From: JAGVUD01 sp052033935
GTDB taxonomy: Bacteria > Armatimonadota > UBA5829 > DSUL01
Assembly: GCA_052033935.1 (NCBI GenBank)
Contig: JBPOJE010000116.1
Coordinates: 1 to 24,908, forward strand
Direction of reading: 5' to 3'
DNA: 24,908 nucleotides
A program made the position numbers and the translations under genes. Below the pieces are notes generated by a model. That model saw only the letters and a program-made list of their open reading frames with translations. It did no database searches and was not told the DNA's origin. Below, in pieces: positions 1-7,891 of this stretch. Numbering within the stretch: position 1 is the first letter of the stretch; the number at the start of each line of letters is the position of its first letter.

Positions 1-1047
1 CACGACGTGGATTTCGACGCAGCAGGCAACCTGTACACGGGCAACCAGTCGGACGAGCATGTGCGGATGTGGTCGCCTCCGGACGGCCCGAACAGCTTCA
101 CGACCACCTACTATGGCAACATCGCCACCAGTCCGCTGAAGGTGACTGTCGAGCAGGCGGGCGCGCAGACCGACCCGACCGGGGTCAGCCCCATCAACTT
201 CACTGTCACGTTCAGCGCCCCCGTCACCGGGTTCGATGCGGATGACGTTATCCTGAGCGGCACGGGCGAGCCGACTGGAGCCATCGTCACCGGCGGCCCG
301 ACCGTTTACAACATCGCGGTCACCGGCATGTCCGGCAACGGCACAGTCATAGCCTCTGTCGCTCCTGACGCGGCGGTTGACGCTTCTGGCAACCCGAACC
401 AGCCCTCCACCAGCGTGGACAACACCGTGCTGTATCAGGCTCCGGAGTCGGCCGGTAAGGCGAAGACCCGCGCGGACGGCACCCTGGTCTGGCTGGCGGA
501 TGTTGTCGTCACGAAGATCAGCGGCAACGACTTCTTCGTTCAGGACAAGGACCGCGCCGCTGGTGTTCGGGTCGTGGTTACTGACGGCACTCCGTCCGTT
601 TCGGTTAACACGCTCGTGAGCCTCACCGGCACCGTTGGGACCGCTGGGGCGGAGCGCATCCTGAACGTCGCCCTCGCGGACATCACATCTGGGGCCGCGT
701 TCACGGCTGTTCCGCTGCAGACGCGCTCTGGCGATGCTGGCGGGAACAAGGTTGCCGGGGGCGCGGGTCTTCCGGATGACGGCCTGCTTGCGACGGTAGC
801 CGGCAAGGTGACTGAGACCGACTTCTACAGCTACGTCTATCTGGATGACGGCTCTGTCGTGACGAACGACTCCACGACACCAGTGAAGGGCATCAAGATA
901 GACCTGACGACGTCCACCATCGGCATCATCCCGCTTCCCGATCAGTATGCGAAGATCACGGGAGTGGTGCGGGCGCTGCAGGCTGACGGCAAGGTTATTC
1001 CTGCCATTCAGCCGCGCGACGACGCGGATATCGTTGTCGAGCAGTAG
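1..1047 (+). CDS. Secreted/surface protein, C-terminal part: propeller end, Ig-like domain, tandem OB-like module (5' truncated)
   Basis: The reading frame is open from base 1, so this is the 3' part of a longer gene; the GTG at position 7 is internal, not a start. The first ~30 residues resemble the end of an NHL or similar beta-propeller blade (FDAAGNLYTGN). Residues ~45-140 look like a bacterial Ig-like/adhesion repeat of the 'SPINFTVTFSAPVTGF...AVTGMSGNGTV...DASGNPN' type. The remaining ~190 residues form two OB-like units: one around ADGTLVW...DRAAGVRVVV, one around GKVTETDF...LDDGS...ITGVVRAL...IQPRDDADIV. The same double unit ends the glycosidase at 10215-12326. No membrane anchor or sorting motif is visible at the C-terminus. 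Export is inferred from domain content because the N-terminus is missing. Catalytic function is unknown; a carbohydrate- or matrix-binding role is possible. Confidence 0.8.
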   Translation, partial: HDVDFDAAGNLYTGNQSDEHVRMWSPPDGPNSFTTTYYGNIATSPLKVTVEQAGAQTDPTGVSPINFTVTFSAPVTGFDADDVILSGTGEPTGAIVTGGPTVYNIAVTGMSGNGTVIASVAPDAAVDASGNPNQPSTSVDNTVLYQAPESAGKAKTRADGTLVWLADVVVTKISGNDFFVQDKDRAAGVRVVVTDGTPSVSVNTLVSLTGTVGTAGAERILNVALADITSGAAFTAVPLQTRSGDAGGNKVAGGAGLPDDGLLATVAGKVTETDFYSYVYLDDGSVVTNDSTTPVKGIKIDLTTSTIGIIPLPDQYAKITGVVRALQADGKVIPAIQPRDDADIVVEQ

Positions 1048-1076
1048 TTCCGAAGCGAGCTGACTGATTCGCGAGA

Positions 1077-1114
1077 AAGGCCCGGAGCGGAAACGCTCCG
1101 GGCCTTCTTTCTTT
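1077..1114 (+). terminator. Rho-independent terminator
   Basis: A perfect 13-bp GC-rich stem (1077-1089 with 1094-1106) closed by a GAAA tetraloop is followed by a T-rich run (CTTTCTTT, 1107-1114). It begins 29 bases after the stop of the upstream plus-strand gene. It sits between convergent genes and may also stop the minus-strand operon, although the T-tract on that side is short. Confidence 0.92.
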
Positions 1115-1133
1115 AGCCTCAGACGCGCGCGGG

Positions 1134-2222
1134 TCAGGAGGAGCGGCTCAGAATGAAGCGGGCCATACCGGCGAGCGTGTCCCGCCAGTCCGCGCCGATG
1201 GGCGCAGCGGTCAGGGCGTCCAGCGCCTCCTGAACCAAGCGCTCGGCCGTCTGCTCCGCATAGCAGCGCGCGCCAGTGCTGGTGACGATTGCCCTGACCC
1301 TCTCAACATCCGCGGGCGATGCGGCGTCATCGCCCCACACACGCTTCAGGTGTTCCCGGCAGGCATCGTCCGCAGTCTCATAAGCGCGCGAAATCAGCAG
1401 CGTTGACTTGCCTTCACGAATGTCGGAGTCAGCCGGCTTGCCCGTCGCGCCCTCATCGCCAAACAGGCCCAGGATATCGTCCTGAATCTGAAAGGCGCGG
1501 CCGAGGGGTATTCCGAAACTCGTGAATGCCGCGGCCACGGAATCATCCGCGCCCGCTGCGGCAGCGCCCAGGTGAAGGGGCCGCTCGAGGGTGTACTTTC
1601 CGGACTTAAGGCTCAGAATGCTCCAGATGTCCTGTTCGGGCGTCGGAGCAGGCCGGCTCGATGCGACCACGTCGAGAAACTGACCCTCGATCACTTCCTC
1701 ACGCATCGTGTTCCAGACACCCCGGACAACCTCCCGCCGATCCGAATCGAGCCGGGCGCCGTCAATGAGCGTATCGGAGAGCGCCAACGCCAGATCGCCG
1801 ATCAGGAGGGCCACCGACACACCAAAATGCCCCCCGCCGCCGCGCAACCCATGTTTGCCGTGCCACGCCTCCCACATCCGGTGCGCGGCCGGCAGACCCC
1901 GGCGCAGATCGGACCTGTCCATAATGTCGTCGTGAGCCAGCGCAAAGACATGCAGCATCTCCGCGGCAGCCGCCACGGGCATTACGTCCTCGCCGCATGC
2001 TCCACCGCCCGCGAGGTATCCGGCCTCAACCAGAAACGGTCGCAACCGCTTGCCCGGACGCAGCGCATAGTCCTGAAACCCTGAGAGAAACTCGTCGAGG
2101 CCGTGGTCCCGGGCGGCCGCGATGGCGCGCCGCTCGGTCACGAAGGCTGCCAGCCACGCGTCAAACCGGGCCTGGAAGCCACCGAGCGCCTCGGCGAACC
2201 CTCGGGTGGATGCCGCGCTCAA
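1134..2222 (-). CDS. Polyprenyl (geranylgeranyl/farnesyl-type) diphosphate synthase
   Basis: Trans-prenyltransferase of the isoprenoid chain-elongation family, which condenses isopentenyl diphosphate with allylic diphosphates in the cytoplasm. The protein has 362 residues. The basic substrate motif GKRLRP is at residues 57-62. The first Asp-rich motif is D98-D99-x-x-D102, followed by RRG. GQFLD is at 180-184. The second Asp-rich region is D248-D249-I-L-G, in which the last Asp of DDxxD is replaced by Gly. The start is TTG at 2222: no other start codon lies between it and the in-frame rad50 stop (2265-2267), and a GAGG lies about 8 bases upstream. It is the last gene of the resection operon, 42 nt after rad50. 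Product chain length cannot be read from sequence; a GGPP synthase-like role is most likely. A functional link to the repair genes is not evident. Confidence 0.9.
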   Translation of the reverse strand: MSAASTRGFAEALGGFQARFDAWLAAFVTERRAIAAARDHGLDEFLSGFQDYALRPGKRLRPFLVEAGYLAGGGACGEDVMPVAAAAEMLHVFALAHDDIMDRSDLRRGLPAAHRMWEAWHGKHGLRGGGGHFGVSVALLIGDLALALSDTLIDGARLDSDRREVVRGVWNTMREEVIEGQFLDVVASSRPAPTPEQDIWSILSLKSGKYTLERPLHLGAAAAGADDSVAAAFTSFGIPLGRAFQIQDDILGLFGDEGATGKPADSDIREGKSTLLISRAYETADDACREHLKRVWGDDAASPADVERVRAIVTSTGARCYAEQTAERLVQEALDALTAAPIGADWRDTLAGMARFILSRSS

Positions 2223-2264
2223 TCGCGGCCTCGCGGGACCACGGCAATGGGCGGATGAGCAAGG

Positions 2265-4715
2265 TTACGCAAGTTCAAGAATCTCCTCCATACTCGGAAG
2301 GCCGGACGGCCCGACGCCGTCGCGCAGCACGGACGCCTGCGCGTCCTGATCGTAGTCCACCCACACACACTGATCCACCATGTCGTGTATCGAATCAATG
2401 TGCGTGATGAGCAGAATCTGAGGGAAGCTGCCCTTAAGGTTATCCAGTAGAGCGATCACGTTCTCCCGCCGCATCTCATCGAGCGAGCCAAAGACCTCGT
2501 CCAGAATCAGCAGGCCCAGTGCAATGCCCGCGCGGTCCGCGATCATCTGCGAAACTCCCAGCCTCAGGCACAGATGCAGGATGTCCTCCTCGCCCCCGGA
2601 GACAACGGGCTTGTGCTCTCCCTCTTCGTAAAGCCGGGGCGCGAAATCGTCGTCGAGGTCCATCTGGCTGTAGCGCTCGGGCGCAACCTGCGACAGGAAA
2701 TCCGACGCCGCCTCTTCCAGGCGCGGCTTGATCTGAGCGCTGAGGGCGGCGCGCAGTTCATCCAAAGCCTGCACGAGCGCCTCGAGGTGCCGCTGCTCGG
2801 ACCTCTTCTCATCGAGCACCTTCAGGCGAGACTTCTGCTCTTCTTCCTGCCTCTCGATATCCTTCAGCAATGCCTCAACCGTCTGCACATCCGCCTTGAT
2901 GCTGGCGGCTTCTTCGCGTGCCGTCTGGGCAGCGACTTCAGCCTTCTTACGACTCGCGACGAGCTCGTTGTGCGCCTTCTCGTCGAAGACAAGCGCGGCA
3001 ATCTGGGCCTCCACTTCCGCTGCGTTCTTGAGCAGATCGTTCAGGCGCGCGGTCTGCGCGCTCAGTTCACGCTCCACCTCGTCGCGCCGTGCCACTTGCA
3101 CCTGCAACTGCGTGAGGCGGTCGCGCTTTGGTCTGAGTTCACCGCCGCGTTTGCGGATCCGCTCAAGCTCCTGCGGGTCGAACTCGCCTTCGATTGCGCT
3201 CAGCTTCTCCTCGCTCGCCTTCAACTGCGCCCGAAGGCCGACAAGCTGTACCTGCTCGCGCTTGAGCTGCTCCCCGGCGGTTTCCGCGCGGGTGACGGCT
3301 TCACGTGCAACGACAAGGGACTTCTCGGAATGCTCGAACTGCGTCTCGAGGCGTGTCACCTCGGCAGGCTGTGCTTTGAGGGTCGCAATCTCCGCGTCCA
3401 TCTCACGCACGGCCTGGCCGGCGGCCGTCAGGTCGCGCTTCATCTGACCCGTGACTTTGTCGAACTCCGCGCCCAGCGGACGCTCACAGGTGGGGCACAC
3501 TCCATCCGGCCCTGCCTGCTCAACCTGCCGGAGATGCTCGGCAAGTTCGCTCTGGCGCGCCCTCGCGGTGCGCGCCCCTGCCTCCGCCACCGATCTCCGG
3601 CGCACGAGATCACGCTGGGCGGCTTCGAGTTCGGAACGCATCTGCGTGTTCTGCTGTGTCACCGCATCGGCCCGCATGCGCAAGTCCGCGAGGACAGCGA
3701 ACTGCTTTTCAAGACCCCGTATGCTCTCCAACGCCCGAGATATCTGAGTTGTCGTCTGGCTTATCGCCGTCTGAATACCACTTCTCTCCGCATCGGCGGC
3801 CTTCAGTTCCAGGAGTTGCTCGTTGCGCGCTTTGAGTTGTTCATATTCCCGAACGAGTGGTTCCAGTTCCTGCACTTCGGCTTGCGCCGCCTTGATCCTG
3901 TCCCTCTCGCGCTGCTCCCGGGCGATGTTCTGGCGAATTGCTACTTCCTGACTACGCTTGAGGTTGAGGTCAGCGCTGAGCGACTCGTGGCGTCTATGTT
4001 TGTCCAGAGACGCATCTACCTCCGGAACAATCGTGTCCAGTTCCTCTTGCGCCTTCGACGCCAGCGCCTCCGCCTTCGCCAGCTTCGCGCTGGCCTCATC
4101 CAACGCCGCTTTCTGCCCGGCCTTGCGCGCCTTGATGGTTTCAGGGTCTCCCAGTCCCTGCAGCAGCCCGTCTATCGTGCGCCCGCATTGCAGCTTCTCG
4201 TCATTGGCAAGCGCACGCGCCTTCGAGAGCCGCTCGTAGCCGAGGAGCTTCCCGATGTAGGCCTCGCGCCCCTTCGAACTGACGTCATTCAGAAACGCAA
4301 GGTCTTTCTGCCCTGTGAAGAAGCTGGTGAAGAAGGCCTGAGTATCCATACCGAGAATCTGCCCGACCTTCGATGTGACGTTCTCAGTCCCGGTCGCGAG
4401 CTGCGTCTCGCCGGAGAAAAGCGCGGCATCGTTGAGACGGCGCACCACGCGGAAGCGCTGCCCCGCAAGTTCGAAATCGAGGGTCGCTTCAGGGACTTCG
4501 CCCCTCTTTGAGCCGCGTGACCGGATGGTATCCGCCTTGCCGCGATCCATCCGCTGAACGGCCTTCTGGCCGTACAGAGCCCATGCGATTGCTTCCAGGA
4601 GGGTGCTCTTTCCCGCCCCGTTGCGGCCGATGATGCCGGTGATCCCGTCCTGAAACAGGATGTCCGTCTCTTTGTGCTGACGGAAGTTGCGCAGCTTCAG
4701 TGAAATCAGTCTCAC
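2265..4715 (-). CDS. sbcC: Rad50/SbcC-type SMC-like ATPase
   Basis: ATPase subunit of the Mre11-Rad50 (SbcCD) complex, which tethers and processes DNA ends. From the GTG start at 4715 it is 816 residues. Walker A is GRNGAGKST at 30-38. Long heptad-rich coiled coils occupy roughly 190-650. A central zinc hook CPTC has cysteines 407 and 410. The ABC signature SGGEED starts near 706, Walker B LLILDE ends at D739-E740, and a D-loop GSLD follows. The frame is open further upstream to 4829, but the GTG at 4715 overlaps the mre11 stop as GTGA and places the standard N-terminal strand RLISLKLRNF at the start, so it is preferred. The length is closer to archaeal Rad50 than to E. coli SbcC. It is translationally coupled to mre11. 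Confidence 0.95.
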   Translation of the reverse strand: MRLISLKLRNFRQHKETDILFQDGITGIIGRNGAGKSTLLEAIAWALYGQKAVQRMDRGKADTIRSRGSKRGEVPEATLDFELAGQRFRVVRRLNDAALFSGETQLATGTENVTSKVGQILGMDTQAFFTSFFTGQKDLAFLNDVSSKGREAYIGKLLGYERLSKARALANDEKLQCGRTIDGLLQGLGDPETIKARKAGQKAALDEASAKLAKAEALASKAQEELDTIVPEVDASLDKHRRHESLSADLNLKRSQEVAIRQNIAREQRERDRIKAAQAEVQELEPLVREYEQLKARNEQLLELKAADAERSGIQTAISQTTTQISRALESIRGLEKQFAVLADLRMRADAVTQQNTQMRSELEAAQRDLVRRRSVAEAGARTARARQSELAEHLRQVEQAGPDGVCPTCERPLGAEFDKVTGQMKRDLTAAGQAVREMDAEIATLKAQPAEVTRLETQFEHSEKSLVVAREAVTRAETAGEQLKREQVQLVGLRAQLKASEEKLSAIEGEFDPQELERIRKRGGELRPKRDRLTQLQVQVARRDEVERELSAQTARLNDLLKNAAEVEAQIAALVFDEKAHNELVASRKKAEVAAQTAREEAASIKADVQTVEALLKDIERQEEEQKSRLKVLDEKRSEQRHLEALVQALDELRAALSAQIKPRLEEAASDFLSQVAPERYSQMDLDDDFAPRLYEEGEHKPVVSGGEEDILHLCLRLGVSQMIADRAGIALGLLILDEVFGSLDEMRRENVIALLDNLKGSFPQILLITHIDSIHDMVDQCVWVDYDQDAQASVLRDGVGPSGLPSMEEILELA

Positions 4716-5860
4716 AGCTTCGCCTCCTCTTCGGCGGCCTTCGCAAGGTATTTCGAGCCGAGATACGAGAGACGTTTCGGGTCTATTCCGCGCGGCAGGC
4801 CCTCCAGGGCCTCCGCGAACTCGCACCACTCCACCTCCAGCGGCCGGGACGGACCAGCGACGCCATCAGCCGCCGACTGACCGGCGCGGGCAGGCGGGCG
4901 GAACACAAGCTCCAGATGCATCGCCTGGCTCTTCAACTCACGGAGCCGCCCCCAGTCAAGGTCGCGCTGGATGGAACGCGGAATGCAGTCAACGACAACC
5001 CGTACAATTCGCTCCTGCAGCCCGCCCAGAGCACCAAGCCGCGATTCGATGGCGGCCATGATCTCCTCGCCTGAAAGGTCTTCGCCGGCAACGGGTGCGA
5101 GATCGTGGACTTCGCGAAGTCCGGACGTCCCGTGAACCTCGACTGTCTGGCTCTCGGTGTCGTAGATCAGATAGCCCTTGGAAGACCCACGGGCCTCCTC
5201 CCAGATGTTCGTGCTCGTGTATTCGGTGGCACCGGAGTAGAAGCAGTTTGGCACGATTTCGGTTCGAATATGATAGTGCCCCAGGGCGATGTAGTCCCAC
5301 TCCTCAAAGTACAGCTCACCCGGGTCAAGCTCCACCGTATCGTGCATTCCGTAGGCCACTCCCCGCACGGTTCCATGAAGCGCAAGGATGTTGACTCCGC
5401 CTCCATCCGCCGGGCGTACCTGCGTGTTGCGCTCGTGCAGCGCGAAATAGGGCAGGCAATAAACCCTGCAACCGAGACCGTCAAACGCAATGCCCTCGAA
5501 GCCGTGATGCCTCACATACACATGCTCAAAGGCATCCGGAAACAGATCGAGAATGCAGCCCGCGTCGGTGGATTTCGGCGTGTCGTGGTTTCCTCCCACA
5601 ATGATGATGGGCGTATCGTATTTCCGCCGGAACCGTGAGAGCAAGCGGAACGTCTTCCGTATGACCAGGTTGCTCGGGCGCACGGTGTGGAACATATCGC
5701 CGGCGATAACGATCAGGTCCACGTTCCTGCCCGTGACATCAACCAGCACCCGCTCGAAAGCGCGAAACACATCGTCCTCACGCTGGTTGACCCCCTCCGG
5801 CGTCAGGCGCGCGTAGGCGCGATACCCTAGGTGCACATCGGCAATGTGGGCTACTCGCAT
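4712..5860 (-). CDS. sbcD: Mre11/SbcD-type DNA repair nuclease
   Basis: Mn-dependent phosphoesterase-fold nuclease, partner of Rad50 in double-strand-break end processing. The protein has 382 residues. All classical metal-binding motifs are present: D8-x-H10 (ADVHLG), D55 in GDMFH, N91-H92 in GGNHD, H162 in LHG, and H195-x-H197 in GHYH. The C-terminal part (about 230-382) is the variable capping and Rad50-binding region. The ATG at 5860 has a GAGGAG Shine-Dalgarno sequence about 10 bases upstream. The stop overlaps the Rad50 start (GTGA), and the gene begins 3 nt after the herA stop. This spacing strongly suggests co-translation of the complex subunits. Confidence 0.95.
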   Translation of the reverse strand: MRVAHIADVHLGYRAYARLTPEGVNQREDDVFRAFERVLVDVTGRNVDLIVIAGDMFHTVRPSNLVIRKTFRLLSRFRRKYDTPIIIVGGNHDTPKSTDAGCILDLFPDAFEHVYVRHHGFEGIAFDGLGCRVYCLPYFALHERNTQVRPADGGGVNILALHGTVRGVAYGMHDTVELDPGELYFEEWDYIALGHYHIRTEIVPNCFYSGATEYTSTNIWEEARGSSKGYLIYDTESQTVEVHGTSGLREVHDLAPVAGEDLSGEEIMAAIESRLGALGGLQERIVRVVVDCIPRSIQRDLDWGRLRELKSQAMHLELVFRPPARAGQSAADGVAGPSRPLEVEWCEFAEALEGLPRGIDPKRLSYLGSKYLAKAAEEEAKL

Positions 5861-5863
5861 CTG

Positions 5864-7891
5864 CTATCGCTCCTCAAAAGGATCGTAGTCATCGCCGCCC
5901 GCGGGCGCCACGCGCGGTGCCCCGAAGCCGCCCGGCCCCGCCGGGGTAACCTGAGGCTGGCTCCTCGCGTGTTTCTTCAGCGCCGCCAGCGGGTCGGACG
6001 GGGATTCGAGCCTGATTCGGTTCAGCGCGTTGATGACAGACTCGCGGTCGGATTCCTCCACCACGGCGCGCACTGCGTCCGTGGTTACCGTGCGGTCGCA
6101 CTCGCGGCACACCCGCACCGCGACATCTTCGAGCGAAAGCTCCCCGGCCTCCGGGAATAGCTTGATGCCGTCCGATCCGCGCAGGATGTTTGGACGCGGA
6201 AACTTCACGAAGATCGCCTGGCTGAAGTGCGGATGCCGCACCATAAGCTGTCCCTTGGAAAGCGTCGCGAGCTTCTCGCGCTCAGCCCGGCTCAGGACCT
6301 GATACCCCGGTGTCGAGAGCTCGTCCATATCCATGCGCCCGTACATTGACGTGCCGCAGTTGCCCACAACCCGCTTGTGCACCTGGCTGCGGAACTGCTG
6401 CGCGCTGAACAGAACCAGCCCGATGTAGCGGCCGCGCTCCGAGATATCGAGAAGCGTCTTCTTGAGGTAGGTCTCCAGACCATCGCTCGGGGCGTACTTG
6501 TTCAGCTCGTCAACGACAACGACGCACTTCTCGACGCCGAGCTTCTTCTTCTCGAGATACTCCCGCAGCTTGCTGACGACGCGCGTAACGACAAGGTCCT
6601 GCCCCTGCGCATCCATCTTGGCGATGTCTATGACGTAGATGCTGCCCGGCTTGAACTCGCCCCACGGCAGATCGGCGCGGCGCTCGTCGCGCTCAACGAG
6701 CAGCCCCCGGTAGCGCGTCACGAGGTTGGAAAGGCGGTTGTACACCTTGCGGATGGTCATCACGTTATGCGTGCGGAACTGCTCTTCGCCGCGCCCGCCT
6801 TTCTCGTCTTCCAAATGCTTCAGGAGCTGACGGAACCAGCGCTCGAGGTCCTGAAACGTGCGGACAGGGGGAAGGCGCTTGCCGTTCGAGAGTGTGATCC
6901 CGTGCTCCTCCCGGATAACCGTCTGGTTGATATACTGGATGAACGCGTCGGCCTTGGCGTCTATATCATCGCGGTTGAGCACGACCTCTGCGAACTCGAG
7001 GATGTCGGTGAGGCCCCAGGCAAGTGCTGAGACGTTGTGCGTAACCTCGGGGTTCGTACGCAGGGTGCTGAGGTTGAACTGATCCTCTTTATAAGGCGCG
7101 TAGTAATGCACATCCCGGAACGCCTCGCAGGGCACGCCGAGCGCCTCGTACATCGCGAAGTCGTCGGGCGTGAGCTGCCCCACCCCGAGCTTCTCGTACC
7201 GCTCGGCCAGATGCGGGTCCTCGGGGCTCTGGTCCGGATAGTCGAGGAACAGCATATCGTGTCCCTTGACGTTGAAGCAGACACACGCGACATTGTCTTG
7301 AGTCGCGAAGATACTCTGAAGCAGAAATTCGATCGCGCTCGTCTTGGTCGCCAGCCCCGAGACGCCGGTCAGCGTCGCGTGCGCCGCCTCGGGCCCCAGC
7401 AGGAACTCGGCGTCGAGCAGCACGGGCGAGAGCATCTCCCCGTTCTGATAGACACCGATCGGCACGCCGGTCTTTTCGGCATAGCTGTCCATCCGCAACG
7501 AGCGCTTGACGCAGAAATCGTCCGACAGGTACACCGGGCCTACGGGAACAGGCTGGACGGGCTCCTCGGGGTCTCGCCGTAACACCGCCGCTGTGTAGCA
7601 GCGGACTTCGGGCCTGCGGGTCATCGGCTCGTTGTCCGGGCGCTCCTCCATACCGATGTAGTCGTGCATCGCCGAAGAGACATCGGTGAACGACCACGCC
7701 TCGATTGCGACGCCATACACCTGCGCCGCGCCCGCATCAACAACGACCAGCGTCCCGATTCCCACCGGTGACCCCTCGCCCGTCCAGAAGTGGAACTCGT
7801 ACGCGGTGTTCGGCTTCGCCTCGGTGGCGACGACACGCCCCACCTGCCGCAGATCGGCGCTCAAGACCGCCTTCTCGCCTTCCATAGTCAT
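5864..7891 (-). CDS. herA: HerA-like hexameric DNA translocase (DUF87 ATPase) with variant P-loop
   Basis: HerA/FtsK-superfamily ATPase of 675 residues, expected to form a hexameric ring that works with NurA in 5'-strand resection. Residues 1-120 resemble the HAS-barrel region. The P-loop region is GVSGLATKTS (176-185): G-x-S-G-x-x-T-K-T/S rather than the usual G-x-T-G-x-G-K-S/T. Walker B is VVVVDE with D461-E462. The downstream segment ERGRYIGLVLFSAQQF (485-500) with R486 and R488, and GRMDMDE (518-524), matches the sensor/arginine region of the family. The C-terminal ~50 residues are Pro/Gly/Asp-rich and probably disordered. The ATG at 7891 overlaps the nurA stop (ATGA). The family call is firm; whether it hydrolyses ATP normally is less certain given the P-loop. 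Confidence 0.88.
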   Translation of the reverse strand: MTMEGEKAVLSADLRQVGRVVATEAKPNTAYEFHFWTGEGSPVGIGTLVVVDAGAAQVYGVAIEAWSFTDVSSAMHDYIGMEERPDNEPMTRRPEVRCYTAAVLRRDPEEPVQPVPVGPVYLSDDFCVKRSLRMDSYAEKTGVPIGVYQNGEMLSPVLLDAEFLLGPEAAHATLTGVSGLATKTSAIEFLLQSIFATQDNVACVCFNVKGHDMLFLDYPDQSPEDPHLAERYEKLGVGQLTPDDFAMYEALGVPCEAFRDVHYYAPYKEDQFNLSTLRTNPEVTHNVSALAWGLTDILEFAEVVLNRDDIDAKADAFIQYINQTVIREEHGITLSNGKRLPPVRTFQDLERWFRQLLKHLEDEKGGRGEEQFRTHNVMTIRKVYNRLSNLVTRYRGLLVERDERRADLPWGEFKPGSIYVIDIAKMDAQGQDLVVTRVVSKLREYLEKKKLGVEKCVVVVDELNKYAPSDGLETYLKKTLLDISERGRYIGLVLFSAQQFRSQVHKRVVGNCGTSMYGRMDMDELSTPGYQVLSRAEREKLATLSKGQLMVRHPHFSQAIFVKFPRPNILRGSDGIKLFPEAGELSLEDVAVRVCRECDRTVTTDAVRAVVEESDRESVINALNRIRLESPSDPLAALKKHARSQPQVTPAGPGGFGAPRVAPAGGDDYDPFEER

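Noticed and set aside
2574..4511. Plus-strand open frame of 645 codons antisense to rad50
   Set aside because: It is Leu/Arg-rich with no recognisable domain, and lies wholly opposite a gene with all Rad50 motifs. Long antisense frames are expected in GC-rich DNA.
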